The notes under the pieces were generated by a model, which was not told where the DNA came from, did no database searches, and was given only the letters and a program-made list of their open reading frames with translations. The translations under genes were made by a program, and so were the position numbers. Below are positions 33,515-46,296 of a DNA stretch of 64,000 nt, one piece after another. The number at the start of each line of letters is the position of its first letter. The first letter of the stretch is position 1. Location of the stretch: assembly GCA_027625915.1 (NCBI GenBank), contig JANTQA010000015.1, forward strand, positions 11,313,001 through 11,377,000, written 5' to 3'. Source of the stretch: Anaeramoeba flamelloides. Taxonomy: Eukaryota > Metamonada > Anaeramoebidae.

Positions 33515-34735
33515 TTCTGTTTGGTGTGTAAGTTGTTATTTTGGTTGTAAGATGATCAATCTACGACTTGATACACAAGCCATTTAACCATCAAAAGGGC
33601 TCGGTTGTAATTAGTGAATAACCTGTGTTTAAAGGATTGGCATGAATATCAGAAGAAAATTTTAATTTTGGAAATTTTAACAATTATAATCATTTTTTCA
33701 AATTTTTGCACATTTTACATTTTTTTTTTTTTTTAACATGTTATTCGGTTGCAAAAAAAAAAATTTATTACAAGATCAATAGTTACTTTGTAGAACCATT
33801 TTATTTTAATGTTATTGTAACAATGTAAATGATTGCTGAGAAATCATATTAATTTATATTGGAATTTTATTCAATCTATGATCCTGATAGTTGTTTAATA
33901 AATGTAAAAATTTTCACTTCATTTTTCAAATAGAGACCAGAAATCCCAACATAGTTCGTTTGGGGACTTGAATCCTAAAAGAAAAGTATGGAAAACAAAG
34001 TCAAAATTGTTTCCAATTTATTATTCAAATATCATTTAGAAATTAAAACAAACATTCGTGTTTTTCTCAATGGTTCCCTAAGAATTTGATTTTTTTCAAT
34101 TTTTAAGATAATCTATTGATTAATTAGTTTTATTTTAGAATATATCTATAATTATTTGATGAGTATCATTCTACTTATTTATTATTTGCTCTACAGGTAC
34201 CAATTATATATATATATTAAAATAATTGATATTTGAAAAAAAAATGTTGGGCCACTTTGATAGAAACAAAGTTGATTTTAAATTTTGTTTAAAAAGTCAA
34301 TTTTTTTCAATTTATTTTATTTTTTTTTTTCAAAATCGGAATTGAAGAATGTAAGATTAATATATTGGTAGGAATTTAACTAAAATTTTAATTTATCGGC
34401 TGTCAATTTAAATTTTTATTTCAGTTTATTTTATTTTGTGCTTTTAAAAAATTTAAAAATTTTTTATCCAAAATTTTGTTTAATAGAAAAGAAATTTTCA
34501 TTTTACAATTAAAAAAACCCAAAATTTATTCTAGATTCGATACCTACAAATCTAATGTCGTACACACCTCAATACATATTTGAGAAAAAAAAAAAATAAA
34601 TTTTTTTTTTTTCTCTTTTAAACAAATATCAAAATCAGTATCACGTTAAAGATGGATCTGATTACATCCAAAATAACCAAGTCACTACAACCAACACAAG
34701 TTAATAATTTTTCATTATTATTGGATTGTAATTCT
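33515..34735. mobile_element. Longer relative of the 26.6-kb inverted-repeat element
   Basis: Left terminus GTGTGTAAGTTGTTATTTTG, right terminus CAAAATAACCAAGTCACTAC, the same terminal type as 26598-27152. The extra length partly comes from a degraded copy of the 178-bp palindrome at about 33900-34050. Confidence 0.6.
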
Positions 34736-36872
34736 TAATTTTGATTATTCTGTGAATATAAAAATTATTTTCAAAAATACTTAAGAGCTATCCAAATTAA
34801 ATATACTTTTAAGTTTAATATATAATATGGTAAATAGAAAACAAAAAGATTTAAATGAAAGTAAATGAAAGGAAATTCAAAATAGTTTGATTTTTTGTTT
34901 TTTGAGAGGATTTTGTGTTAAAAACATTTATCAAAAATATTTTCCTAATTGGTAAAACAAAACAAGGTAAAATTAATATTGATTTGTTTACATGTTGTTT
35001 ACAAAATATGTTCACTTTGTATCCAAGTGTGTTTATACCCTTAATCTAGACACTATTCTATTATAAAAATCAGTAGAAAGTAAGTGAACCAAGGTAAATT
35101 TATGATTTTCAAACCTTTCAAATGAAAATATTAATTTTTCGTTTGAAGAGAAATGTTTTTATAAAAATTATAACTTTTCAAAAAAAAAATCCCAATTTTT
35201 ACAATCTTAACTGTTAATTCAAAAATAACAAGATGAAAATTTTGATTCATTTTTCAAAGAAAAATACATCTCTATTGAAGAAAAATAAAATCATCAGAGT
35301 TCCCAATTCTAAAATTCAAATGAATAATTTACACTTCTTTTCAGAATTAAATATTTAATAAGTTGTATAATTTAAAAAACATTTTTTTGGAAATCAGAAT
35401 GAATATTTTTTTCAATTTATTTTGTATGTAAAAGTAACAAGAACTCTCAGGCCAACATTTTTTGAAGTCAACGGATACATTATTAGTAATGAAACTAATT
35501 TTCATTGAACATTTTATTCAAATAGTAATTAATATAACAATGTGTAAATAACCCGTTGTTGACAAATTTGAACCCATAACTAAAATTTAACTCTTGTTTT
35601 TTTTTTCAGATATGGGTATTTGGAGTTATGAAGACACATATATATTGTTGGTTCAGATTTAAATTGACTTTAGAGGTTAGATCTTTGATTTATTAAAATG
35701 GTTCAATAATATTAAATGCTTTTGTTTCAAAAATTTCATCATATTTACAAAATTCCTGAGAGATAAAAATGATCTTTTTATAAAAATTCAAAAAATGAAA
35801 TTTTGCAAATTATTTTGTCAAAAAACTACATTTTCATCTTTCCATATCCTCATAATTCTCTCTTAAAATTTATTCAAATAAACCCATTTCTTGTTTATAG
35901 ACTGTTTTCATCCCGTTGATTTGTTTCTTTTATTTCTAGAGTCAGGCAATATTTTTTGCTTGAGTTAAATTATAGTAATGGGCTAAAATAAAAAACATGG
36001 ATTATTTACAACACTGTAGAGTTTGTGTCTACTTTATTGAAAATTCTCCGAGATTTAAATATAAACTTCTTTTATTCAAAATTAGAGTAAGTATTAAACA
36101 GGATCTTCATCATACTATTTGTTGCAAAATAAATGGAAAAGAATTTTCATTCATCTTATTTAAAAAAAAACTTTAATAAGAATGCAACATTTCAAATTTT
36201 GAATTTATAAAAAAAAGCTTAAATTATTAACCCCATCATTTTTTGAATTGGGGGTTTTGATTATTTACTTGAATTTTTAGGTCATTTTTTGGAAATATAA
36301 TCGAAAATTTAGATCTTTTTATTATGAAATTAATATAAACCCAAGACTGGCATTAATCTGTAACATACCCAATTTTAAAAAGAGTAAAGGAATAATTAAA
36401 ACTTGGTTTACAGAATTAAAAAATTGAAAAGTTGTCTGATTTATAAAATCTTTTTTAGGAAAGCCAAATGAATATTTTTTTCCATTTATTTTGAAACAAA
36501 GAGTAGTATATTTGTTTATTCTAAACTAGTTCAAGGATTATTACCTATTTTATACCTTAATATTCTAATTAATTTCGATGTTTTCTCAAAAAGATATTTC
36601 AAAGATCGTACTAAATTTAGGAAAATAAGACTATTATAGTTTAATTGCTGTATACTTTTACAAAAAATCAGAATACAACTAACTCTGTATATCCTTCTCT
36701 CAGATTGGTGTTGTGGTTTAAAATAATTTTCAATATCTTTGGGAAAACATTTTTTTAAGTTTACTTGGTTTTTGATTGAAAATATCCGTTAAAAATTAAA
36801 TAAAAAAATTTTTTTAATACATTTCATATTTTTCACAAGCAAAAAAATTCTTTTTGAAATCCAAAAATAACG
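34736..36872. other. Long region upstream of SMC4, no gene recognised
   Basis: About 2.1 kb of AT-rich sequence without a meaningful ORF. It should hold the SMC4 promoter; I cannot point to a specific motif. Confidence 0.5.
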
Positions 36873-39800
36873 ATGACTAACAACACAAAAAAACCCCTCA
36901 ACTTGCAAAGTGTTGTTGAAGAAGGGTCATTAACAACAAAAAATAATTTATTTGCAACAAGTATCTCAAAAGAGCCAAGATTAATGATAAAAAAAATGAT
37001 CTTAACAAATTTTAAATCATATTATGGAACACATGAAATAGGACCATTTCATAAAAGGTTTACAACAGTTATTGGACCAAACGGAAGTGGGAAATCCAAT
37101 GTAATTGATGGGATGTTGTTTGTTTTTGGGAAAAAGGCGAAACAAATCCGACAAAAAAAACTCTCGGAATTAATCCACAGATCGAAAAAATATCCAAATT
37201 TAGATCGTGCAGAAGTCTCTGTTTTTTTCCACGAAATTATTGACGAAGACGATGACACATACAGAGTTGTACCAAATAGTGAATTTTCAGTAAAAAGATC
37301 GATCAAAAGAAAAGGTAATAAATATTTTTTTTTTTTTTTTGCAAGTTTTTTTTATTCTTCTTTCGAAACTAAGAAAGGAACAATTTGAAAGCACTTTGTT
37401 TTCTCTTCACCTCCTTTGTCAAAAACACTTTTATTGAATCCTGAGATCTGTTTGGGGTTAAAAAACATCAACTTTTGATGAGCCAAAAGACTTTTTTAAA
37501 AAAAAAAAACACAAACACATCTTTAAGAAATGATCGTTCTCCACAAAGAACTCTTTTGAAAATGAAAAAACAAATAACATTAAAAAATTGTTCATTGGCT
37601 TTGCCCAAAATTAGAATCTTTCAAATTACAGGATTTTACGGTTTTTCATTACACCAGCTTGTAAATGTGTTTGAGAAAGGATCTGATAAAAAACTAATAT
37701 TTTATACAAGATTTCTCAGTAAAGCGAATTCAAAAACCCACTTTAAACTCAAGAACATTAACATTAAAAAACATAATAACAAAAAACAATTCAAATTAAC
37801 TGAAAAAATCAAAATAAAAAAACAAAACAAAAACAAAAACAAAAAAAACAGGAGCAAGTCAATATTATATCAATAATAAAAAAAGTACAACAAAAGGTGT
37901 AACTCTATTATTGAAGTCAAAAGGAATTGATTTAGATTATAACCGATTTTTAATTTTACAAGGTGAAGTTGAACAAATCTCCTTAATGAAGCCAAAATCA
38001 TTAAGTGAGCATGAAATAGGGCTCTTAGAATATATCGAGGATATTGTTGGCTCTGGGAAATATATACCATTAATCCAAGAGGCGAGTGAAAAGGTTGAAG
38101 CATTGAACGAGTCGCGTAACGTGCAAGTCAATCGGGTGAAGATGATTGAAAAGGATAAAGACAACTTGGAGGGATCCAAAAACGAGGCTGTGGCGTATTT
38201 AAAACAAAAAAAGGAATTATCTGAAAAATCTGCCCTGAGGTTCAATTTCTATAAAAAGGAAAGCGAGAAAAATATCGAGACTGTTACAGAGAAAAAAGAA
38301 GACTTGGAAGAGAAATTACAAAAGGAAAGGGAAAGTGTCTCTGAACGGCTGGAAGAGCTGGAAATCACAGAACAAAAATACAAATCGGAAGAAAAGGCAC
38401 TACAGGAAATCCAAAAAGAGGTTATGCAGTATCGGGACGATTTAAAACGGTTAGAAGAGAAGGATGTCAAGATCCGAGAAACAATGAAGCACCGCAAGAG
38501 ATCGATCAAATCGCAGCAGAAAAGCCTTGAGAAGGAAGAGAACAACAGAACTAAATATCAAGATCAAATAACCAAATGTGAGGACACAATACAAGAATGC
38601 GAAAGCACGAACGTCACACTCGACGAACAATTAAAAATTGAAGAAGAAAAGGCCGAAAAATTATTCGAAGCATTTAAAGAAAACACAGCAGACATACACG
38701 TCGAACTGGAACGAAAGCAAAAAGAAATAATCCCCTTCAACGAAAGGGTTTCTGAATGGGAATCCAAATTGAATGTCACGAATACAGAACTTGGCATTTT
38801 AAATAAAGAAAGCCAATCAATCAAAGACTCTTATCAGGAAACAAAAGAAAAAATCACAAGCCTTCAACAAATAATTTCAGATTCTGAAAAAAAATTTTTG
38901 AAAAACAAAAAACAAATCAAAGAAAAAACAATTGAAATTGGGAAATTGGAAGAATCAAACCAACAAATTTCTGTTGATGAAAAAAAATTAATTCAAAGGA
39001 AAAGAGATCTTCAAATGAAAATTGAAAAGGCGAAAAATTCGAGAAATGCAATGAGATCACAAAGCAAACTATTAAAACGATTAATGAAAGAAAAGGAAAG
39101 GGGTAACATTAGAGGAGTCAATGTAATTATCAATTATTTACTTTTATTATCAAATGATATATATATATATAAATTGATAGATAAATAGATAACATAACGA
39201 TATTAACTCTTTATCGAAATATTTATCTATATCAAATCCAAGTTTCAATCTTTTTTATTTTTTTCTTGTTTTAATTTTTTTTTTTCAATTTTTATAACAT
39301 TTTTAGGGAAGACTTGGCGATTTAGGCACAATTGATCCAAAATATGACGTAGCAATTTCTACTGCCTGTGGAGCATTAAATAATATTGTAGTTGAAACAA
39401 CGAGAGATGGAAATAAATCTATTGAATTATTGCAAAGGGAAAATTTAGGCAGAGCAACATTTATTATTTTGGACAAAATTGAACATTTAAGAAAATATAT
39501 GGAAAGAAACATAAACACACCAGAAAATGTACCAAGGCTATTTGACTTGGTTAGGCCAAACGAAGAAAAATTCCAAATTGCATTTTATTATGGAGTAAGG
39601 GATACACTTGTAGCCAAAGATCTTGAACAAGCAACTCGTATCGCCTATGGTACAAAAAAAATTAAAAGAAGATTTAGAGTTGTCACATTACAAGGGGAAG
39701 TAATAGATCTTTCAGGCACAATAAGTGGTGGTGGTGGAAGAGTAAATTCACATTTTTTTTTATTTTTTTTATTTATATTTTACTATATAACCATATTTAA

Positions 39801-42800
39801 ATTTTAAAATGGATAATAATTTGATTTAATTTCCTTTTTTGAGACAGTCACAGTTTTACCAGTTATAATTTCCATCTAAACAGAAACCATTACCCATTCC
39901 AAATCAAAGATATTGTCTTTATTCAAATATTAGAAAATAAAAGGGGGGTATATCCAAAGAAAAGGAGAATGTAGAATAATTTGTATTAACTTTTAAACTT
40001 TTTACGTATCATAAATCTCAAGATACAAATAGTTTTCAAAATAAATTCACCTTCGACAAATTATATAAATTCCATAAACGAGAGTGAAAAAACATGTTCT
40101 AATTTATGCACAATTTAGCAATAATTCAATCAGAATTCGTTTCTTTGAATTGGGAAAGTAAAGCAAAAAAAAGCTTTGTTGAAAATTTTTTCTTCGTTAA
40201 AATTCAAAGTATATTAGTAATTAGTATTTGATTTTTATTTTTCTTATTATTATTTTTTTTATTATGGACTTAGTTTTTAAACGAGGTGTAATATGTTGTT
40301 TTAGGTAATTAATGTTAATTTTGTTTTTTTTTCTTTCAGAAATGACTGAATAGATTATTCCTAAAAAAGTTAGTTTACCTTTTAAAACTTTTTCCAAGGC
40401 TTCAATTTAATAAATTAATTAAAGGTAAAGTCTTGAAAAAAAAAAAAATAAGTTTGTAGATGAAATAATGAGTAATTTCAGGAACTTCAAAAAAAAAAAA
40501 TATACCAATAAAGAGTAAAATCCTTATAAATCAGAAAACTATTAAAAGTTTTCATAAAAAATAAAGAACAAAAAAAAAAAATTATAATAACCATCAATTT
40601 ATTCAGAATAAAATGTAAAATTTATTATAATGACTACTTTAAGCAAATTTAATTAATAACATATATATTTATACAGATTAAAAAATTATCAAATAAAAAT
40701 AAATATTTGTTTGTTTTTTCATTCAAGAATTTCAACAAGATAGAAGCTGTAAAAAATTAGGTTTTTTAGCCGGAATTCAAAAGATTTAATTGAATTGAAA
40801 AAAGAAATTTATAAATACACATCTAATGGATTATTGAATTCCAAGAGCTGGAAATGTCGTTAGGTTTTCCAAAATTCAAAAGAATTAATTAAAATCTTTG
40901 ATTTTACTCAATTGTTTTAAATTTTGGAAAACCTATACACTTTTCGTTAGGTTTTTTTTTAATTTTAGAAATAAAAAGAAAATTTCAAAAATTTTCTTTT
41001 AATTTCTTAAATTAAAAAAAACCGCTGTTATATTTTCCAGAATTCAAAAGAATTGGGTAAAATCAAAGATTTTATCCATTCTTTTAAACCCTGGAAAAGC
41101 TAGACACTCTATGGCACTTGACGATACCCCCGCAAAAATATTTCACAATAATAAAATATCAAAACTATTTATTTTAAAACCCAAAGATATTCAAGTTATC
41201 CTTCAAGCACAATAATCCCAAAATTCGGGACATTTACTAATTGCCTAAATATATATTATTTATGTAATAGATAAAAACTCAAATCAATTTTTTCCTCTAT
41301 GTTTGAAACATGAACAGAAAGAAATAATAGAAAATATTGATAATTTTTTATGGGTATGTACTTCCTATAAAAAAAAATAGATTAATTTTTCAGAACAAAT
41401 TAAAAAGAAATAAATCTTAATGAATAATTTTAAAACTGAGATAGTTTGAAATTATTTTCATTAAATAATAATTGTGAAATCAATGATTTTACGCTTAAAT
41501 TTCTTAAAGGTTTACCAAGTCTAAGGGCAAATAGAGTGTAATTTACACTTCTTAAATAATAAAAAAAAAATTAGCTTTTTTTTTTTTTTACTAAAAAATT
41601 TAGAATACCATCCTCAGAGAGATTATCAACAATTGATTTATTTATATACTGTTTTTTGGATCTATTAACACTTTTAATATTCAAAATAGAAATAAAAGAA
41701 TTTCAATGTTCCAAAATCTTTTGAAAATAGATTTTTTTTTTTTGATTTAGATGGATTATATGTACCTACGACCAAAAAAAACACTAAAAATGGAAAACTG
41801 AACAAATACCTTCCATTCAAAAAATTAAAAAAACTAAATGAAAAAATAAAAATAAATAAAGTTTCCATTTAACTTTTTCTTGAAAACATTTTTTGCCAGA
41901 ATGATTGAATTCAAACTTGAAATTATGTATATTTTTATATACAATCTCTTATATTAACTCATTTACTAAAACAAATTCTAAATTATGAAAATTTTATTTT
42001 CACAAAAGGGACTAATTTGGTCTTCAAATGTTTTTTTTATTTTTAAATGGTAAAATTAAAAAAAAAAGTTATTTAAAAGGATAAACTCTCTGGAAAAATA
42101 TTCTAATTTAATATAATTAGCTTATTCTTTGATTTCAAGATTTTCTCAACCCCAATTTTTCAAAAACAAATAAAAAAGTGCATGGCAATTTCAAAAAATA
42201 TTTTCGATATTCAAAAGTTGAGAGTGTTTTTATTCTCCAAAAATTTTAATCCCAGTGGTTAATTGAATTAAGTTATAAAGCTAGATTTCGAAAAATATTA
42301 ATCAGAAAAAAATAGTGCTTTTTTATATTAAGGGCATATTTTCCAAACAAATATAATATAAATGATCATAATAATTATTTTTATTTTACAGATTTTGAAG
42401 GTGAAAAAATTACATTTAGGAATACAAACAATCATAATAAAAAAAATTCTTAATATTGAGAATATCCAAAAAAACTCATCCAAAATAACGAAAATTAAAT
42501 TCACATACGAAAATTTCCTTTCTCACTCCCATATTTGATTATTATTATTTATTTTAGTCTGGAAGAAGAGGAGGAATGCAAACTTCAACTAATGTAATGT
42601 CACGGGAAGAATTAGACGAAAATATTGAACAACTTGAAATAGTTGAACGAGAATTAAGCGATTTAATTGAATTAAAAAGACAGCAAGAACACATTTTAAA
42701 CGATTTGAAAAAAGAATTACAGGCATTGGAATTTAATAACCGAACACTTGAAATGGATATTTCCACAAAACAAAACCAAGAAAAAGAATTATCGGAACAT

Positions 42801-43302
42801 TTGCCTCTTTTAGAAAAGCAAATTAAAAAAAATAAAAACAACGAAGAACGAAAAAAACAATTAAAAATTGATATATCCACCTTTGAAAAGAAAATCAAAT
42901 CATCCAAACAAGATCGAGAGCAATTAAATACAGAAATAGAAAATTTACAAGCCAAGATCATGGAATCTGGTGGGAAAGGCCTTCAAGATCAAAAACAAAA
43001 AGTTGTTAACATTAACGATCAAATCAACCAAAATAATACAGATATGAACAAAAATAAAGCAAAAATTAAAAGTTTAAATCGTCAAATTGATAACTCAAAA
43101 AAAAAATCTGATTTTTCACAAAAATCTCTTGAAAAAATTCAAAAAGAATTTGAAGAATTAGAAAATCAAAAAACAGAAAACCAAAACGAAGCAGAAAAAA
43201 TTATGGAACATGTCCAACAATTTTTAAAAGTCAAAAATGTTTGAATTATATTACTTTCATTTTTTCATTTTACACACACACACACACACACACTCTCTCT
43301 CT

Positions 43303-43338
<36 letters not shown>

Positions 43339-44697
43339 CTTTCTTTTCTTATCTTTCTTTTTTTTTTCTTTTTTCTTTCTTTCTATCAATCCATCTTTTC
43401 ATTATTTTGTTCACTTTTATCTTTTTCAATTCAATTTCTTTAATTTCAAAAAATATTTTATCTCGATTTAATTTACAATTTTTAAAAAAAAAAATAGGAA
43501 AAAGAAGATTCATTAAAGGAAATTGAAAAGCAATACAAAGAATTAAAAAAGTTAGTTAGTGTATTCCGAAATAAAGAAGTTGATATTTCTGAACAAATTG
43601 AAGAATATAAAAAATTCATAAAGCAAAATAAAGATTATATTCGTCAATATAATTTAAAACTAAAAAAATTATCTGAACAGTTTGAGAGGGGAATCAAGTA
43701 AGAATTTTAACTTTCTTTTCAAAAATAATTTAGCTTTTAATAAAAAATTATTATTATTTTTTTTTTTTTTATTTTTAAATCAAGTATCGCTAACTGATAT
43801 AAAGAAAACAAACTTGAAGGTTTATTTTAAAAATACTAAATAAAGATTTGTTTCCAAGTAAAGGAGTTGATTCAAAATCATTTTACCCAATTTTTTAATT
43901 TGTAATAAGCATTATCTAACAGTATAATTTTTTATTATTGATCACTAATTTATTATTTTAATATATATATATATATAAACTCTTTTTCAAATAAAAGGGC
44001 ACAAAAAAATCCAAGAATTATTCGTAATTGAATCAAATTAATTGTAGTATCATTTTAAAATATAAGAAACTCTTTAAAACATAAAATAACATTCAACTGA
44101 ATATTTAAAACTCATTAAAACCAAACTAAAAGAATTAAAATTCAATATTTTAAAAATTGGTGTGCCCTTTTATTTGAAATGAGAAATCCCATTTTGTAAA
44201 TTGTAAAGAAAAATAAATATAAAATCAATAAAACCGTTGAACAAAGTTAATTGGAAAAAAGTTCTTTACTAGTTATTGATAACTCTTTACACAGTCAAAC
44301 TTTTGTTCTTGAAAGTTTCATTTTCAAGATAAAGCCACAATTCATCTGAGTATTTTTTTGAAGGGGTCGTTTTTTTTTTAATTTCTATTTTCTATTTTCT
44401 TTGTTCCGTACATCAATCCAATAATGGTCTTTCTTAATTCATGTATCTAGCTTATTCGAAATATAACTTAACCGTTTTCAGTTTTATTTACTGGTAGATT
44501 ATTTCCAAATTGGTTTCTTCTTATCTTGTTTTTTTTTTTTTTTGCATTTTTCAACTGTTCGATATCCATAAATAAAAAAACAAAAATATAAAAAATGAAT
44601 AATTAAAATGAAAATCATCAATAAATAATTATTTTATTAACAATCAAATTCAATGGTATTGATGATTTGAGAGGTGTGTACTTTTTTTTCGAAAAAG

Positions 44698-44733
<36 letters not shown>

Positions 44734-46258
44734 GTTACCTGGTTTCCCACTCTGAGAGGTAGTTTCTGGTTTTTTTTTTTTTTTTAATTCAAAAGAATTT
44801 AGCAAAATCAAAGATTTTACTCCATTCTTTTAAATTAAAAAAAAACCTAACAACAATGTAATGCCAATTATTAATCACGAGTTGTGGAGTTTTTATTCAT
44901 TAATGATAATCTTTCTATCGGGTTTTTACCCCTACTGTGAATTCTAGAGAAGTGTCGTCAAGTGTCGTAGAGTACCTAGTGTTTTCCAGAATCCAAAAGA
45001 ATTTAGGAAAATCAAAGATTTAACTCAATTCTTTCAAATCCTAGAAAACCTAACGACAGTGAATATTTTTTTAACTTGGTCATGCAAATGATATTATTAT
45101 TTTTTATATTGATATTTTAATTATTTTTCTTCTTCCTTTTTTTCTAATTTGATAAATTTTCTTTAATTACTCCTTTCTCTAAAGAAATAAACTAATTTAT
45201 TATTTTCAAAATTCGAAGAATAAAATAAAAATTTGAATTTTTACAAATTAAAGAAAAAAAAAAAAATAAAAAATGAATTAATTTTAAAAACTCATGATTA
45301 ATAACTTTTTCAAAAAGAACTAAGCAAATCTATAAAGAGATAAAGCATTTAATAAAAAAAAAAACAATAATTCACTTTCTGGTTAATTGATCACCAAAAA
45401 ATTACTTAACATATGATTCAGAGATGATATACTAATATAGATATATTATATGATCGCTCTTCATATTTCTTACCCACTTGTTAATTTCCAATTATTAATT
45501 CACAATCTTGATTTCTTTTATTATAATTTTTCCCTTTCATTTATTTTTCAAATATTATTTTTATATATTTTGTAAACATTCATTTATAGATTAAATAAAG
45601 ATGAAAAATTAAAAATTGATTATTTGCAAGAAGAATTGGAAGAATTTAATTTATCAAATATAGAATATGATATCACTCTTTTAGAAGAAAATTTAAAAAG
45701 GGTGACACCAAACATGAGCGCAATCGAAGAATATAGAAGAAAAGAAAGTAAGTATTACCTTGATTATAAATATATAGCATTTTCAAATTAATATATTTTT
45801 TTTTTACAAAATTTTAACTTTATCATTTTATACTCAAAATAGATGATTTTAATGAAAAACTTGAACAATTAGATAAAATCACTGAGGAACGTGATTTAAT
45901 GAGAAATAAATATGAAGAATACCGAAAAAATAGATTAAATGAATTTATGAATGGATTTAGTGAAATTACAATGAAATTAAAAGAAATTTATCAAATGATC
46001 ACTTTAGGTAACAATTTATTCTTTTTTTATTTTTTTTTTAGCTTGCTTTGAAAATAAAAACTTTTTTGAAATACTTTATTTTTTAATAACTAATTCAGAA
46101 TCAGAAATTATATTTTTTTAAAATATAATTTTGATCACCTTTTCCGAATGTAAATAAATATTTTGAGATATTTTACAATCCTCAACTTTCCAGTCAACGA
46201 TTCGACAATTATCAGATCAAAACAATCTATTTCTATATCATAAAAATATACTGGAAAA

Positions 46259-46296
<38 letters not shown>

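Noticed and set aside
37475-37876. 133-codon ORF inside SMC4 intron 1
   Set aside because: It lies between an in-phase GTAATA donor and the acceptor at 37851, matches no SMC segment and is Lys/Asn-rich as expected of A-rich intron DNA.
37937-38824. Several minus-strand ORFs opposite the SMC4 coiled coil
   Set aside because: They are Ser/Phe/Cys-rich antisense shadows of the Glu/Lys-rich coiled coil.
42554-42961. 135-codon minus-strand ORF opposite SMC4 exon 4
   Set aside because: Antisense shadow of a heptad coiled coil, Ser-rich with no family signature.
43237-43471. Phe/Leu/Ser-rich ORFs reading HTHTHTHSLSLFFFF
   Set aside because: Translation of a CA/CT/T simple-sequence tract within an intron.
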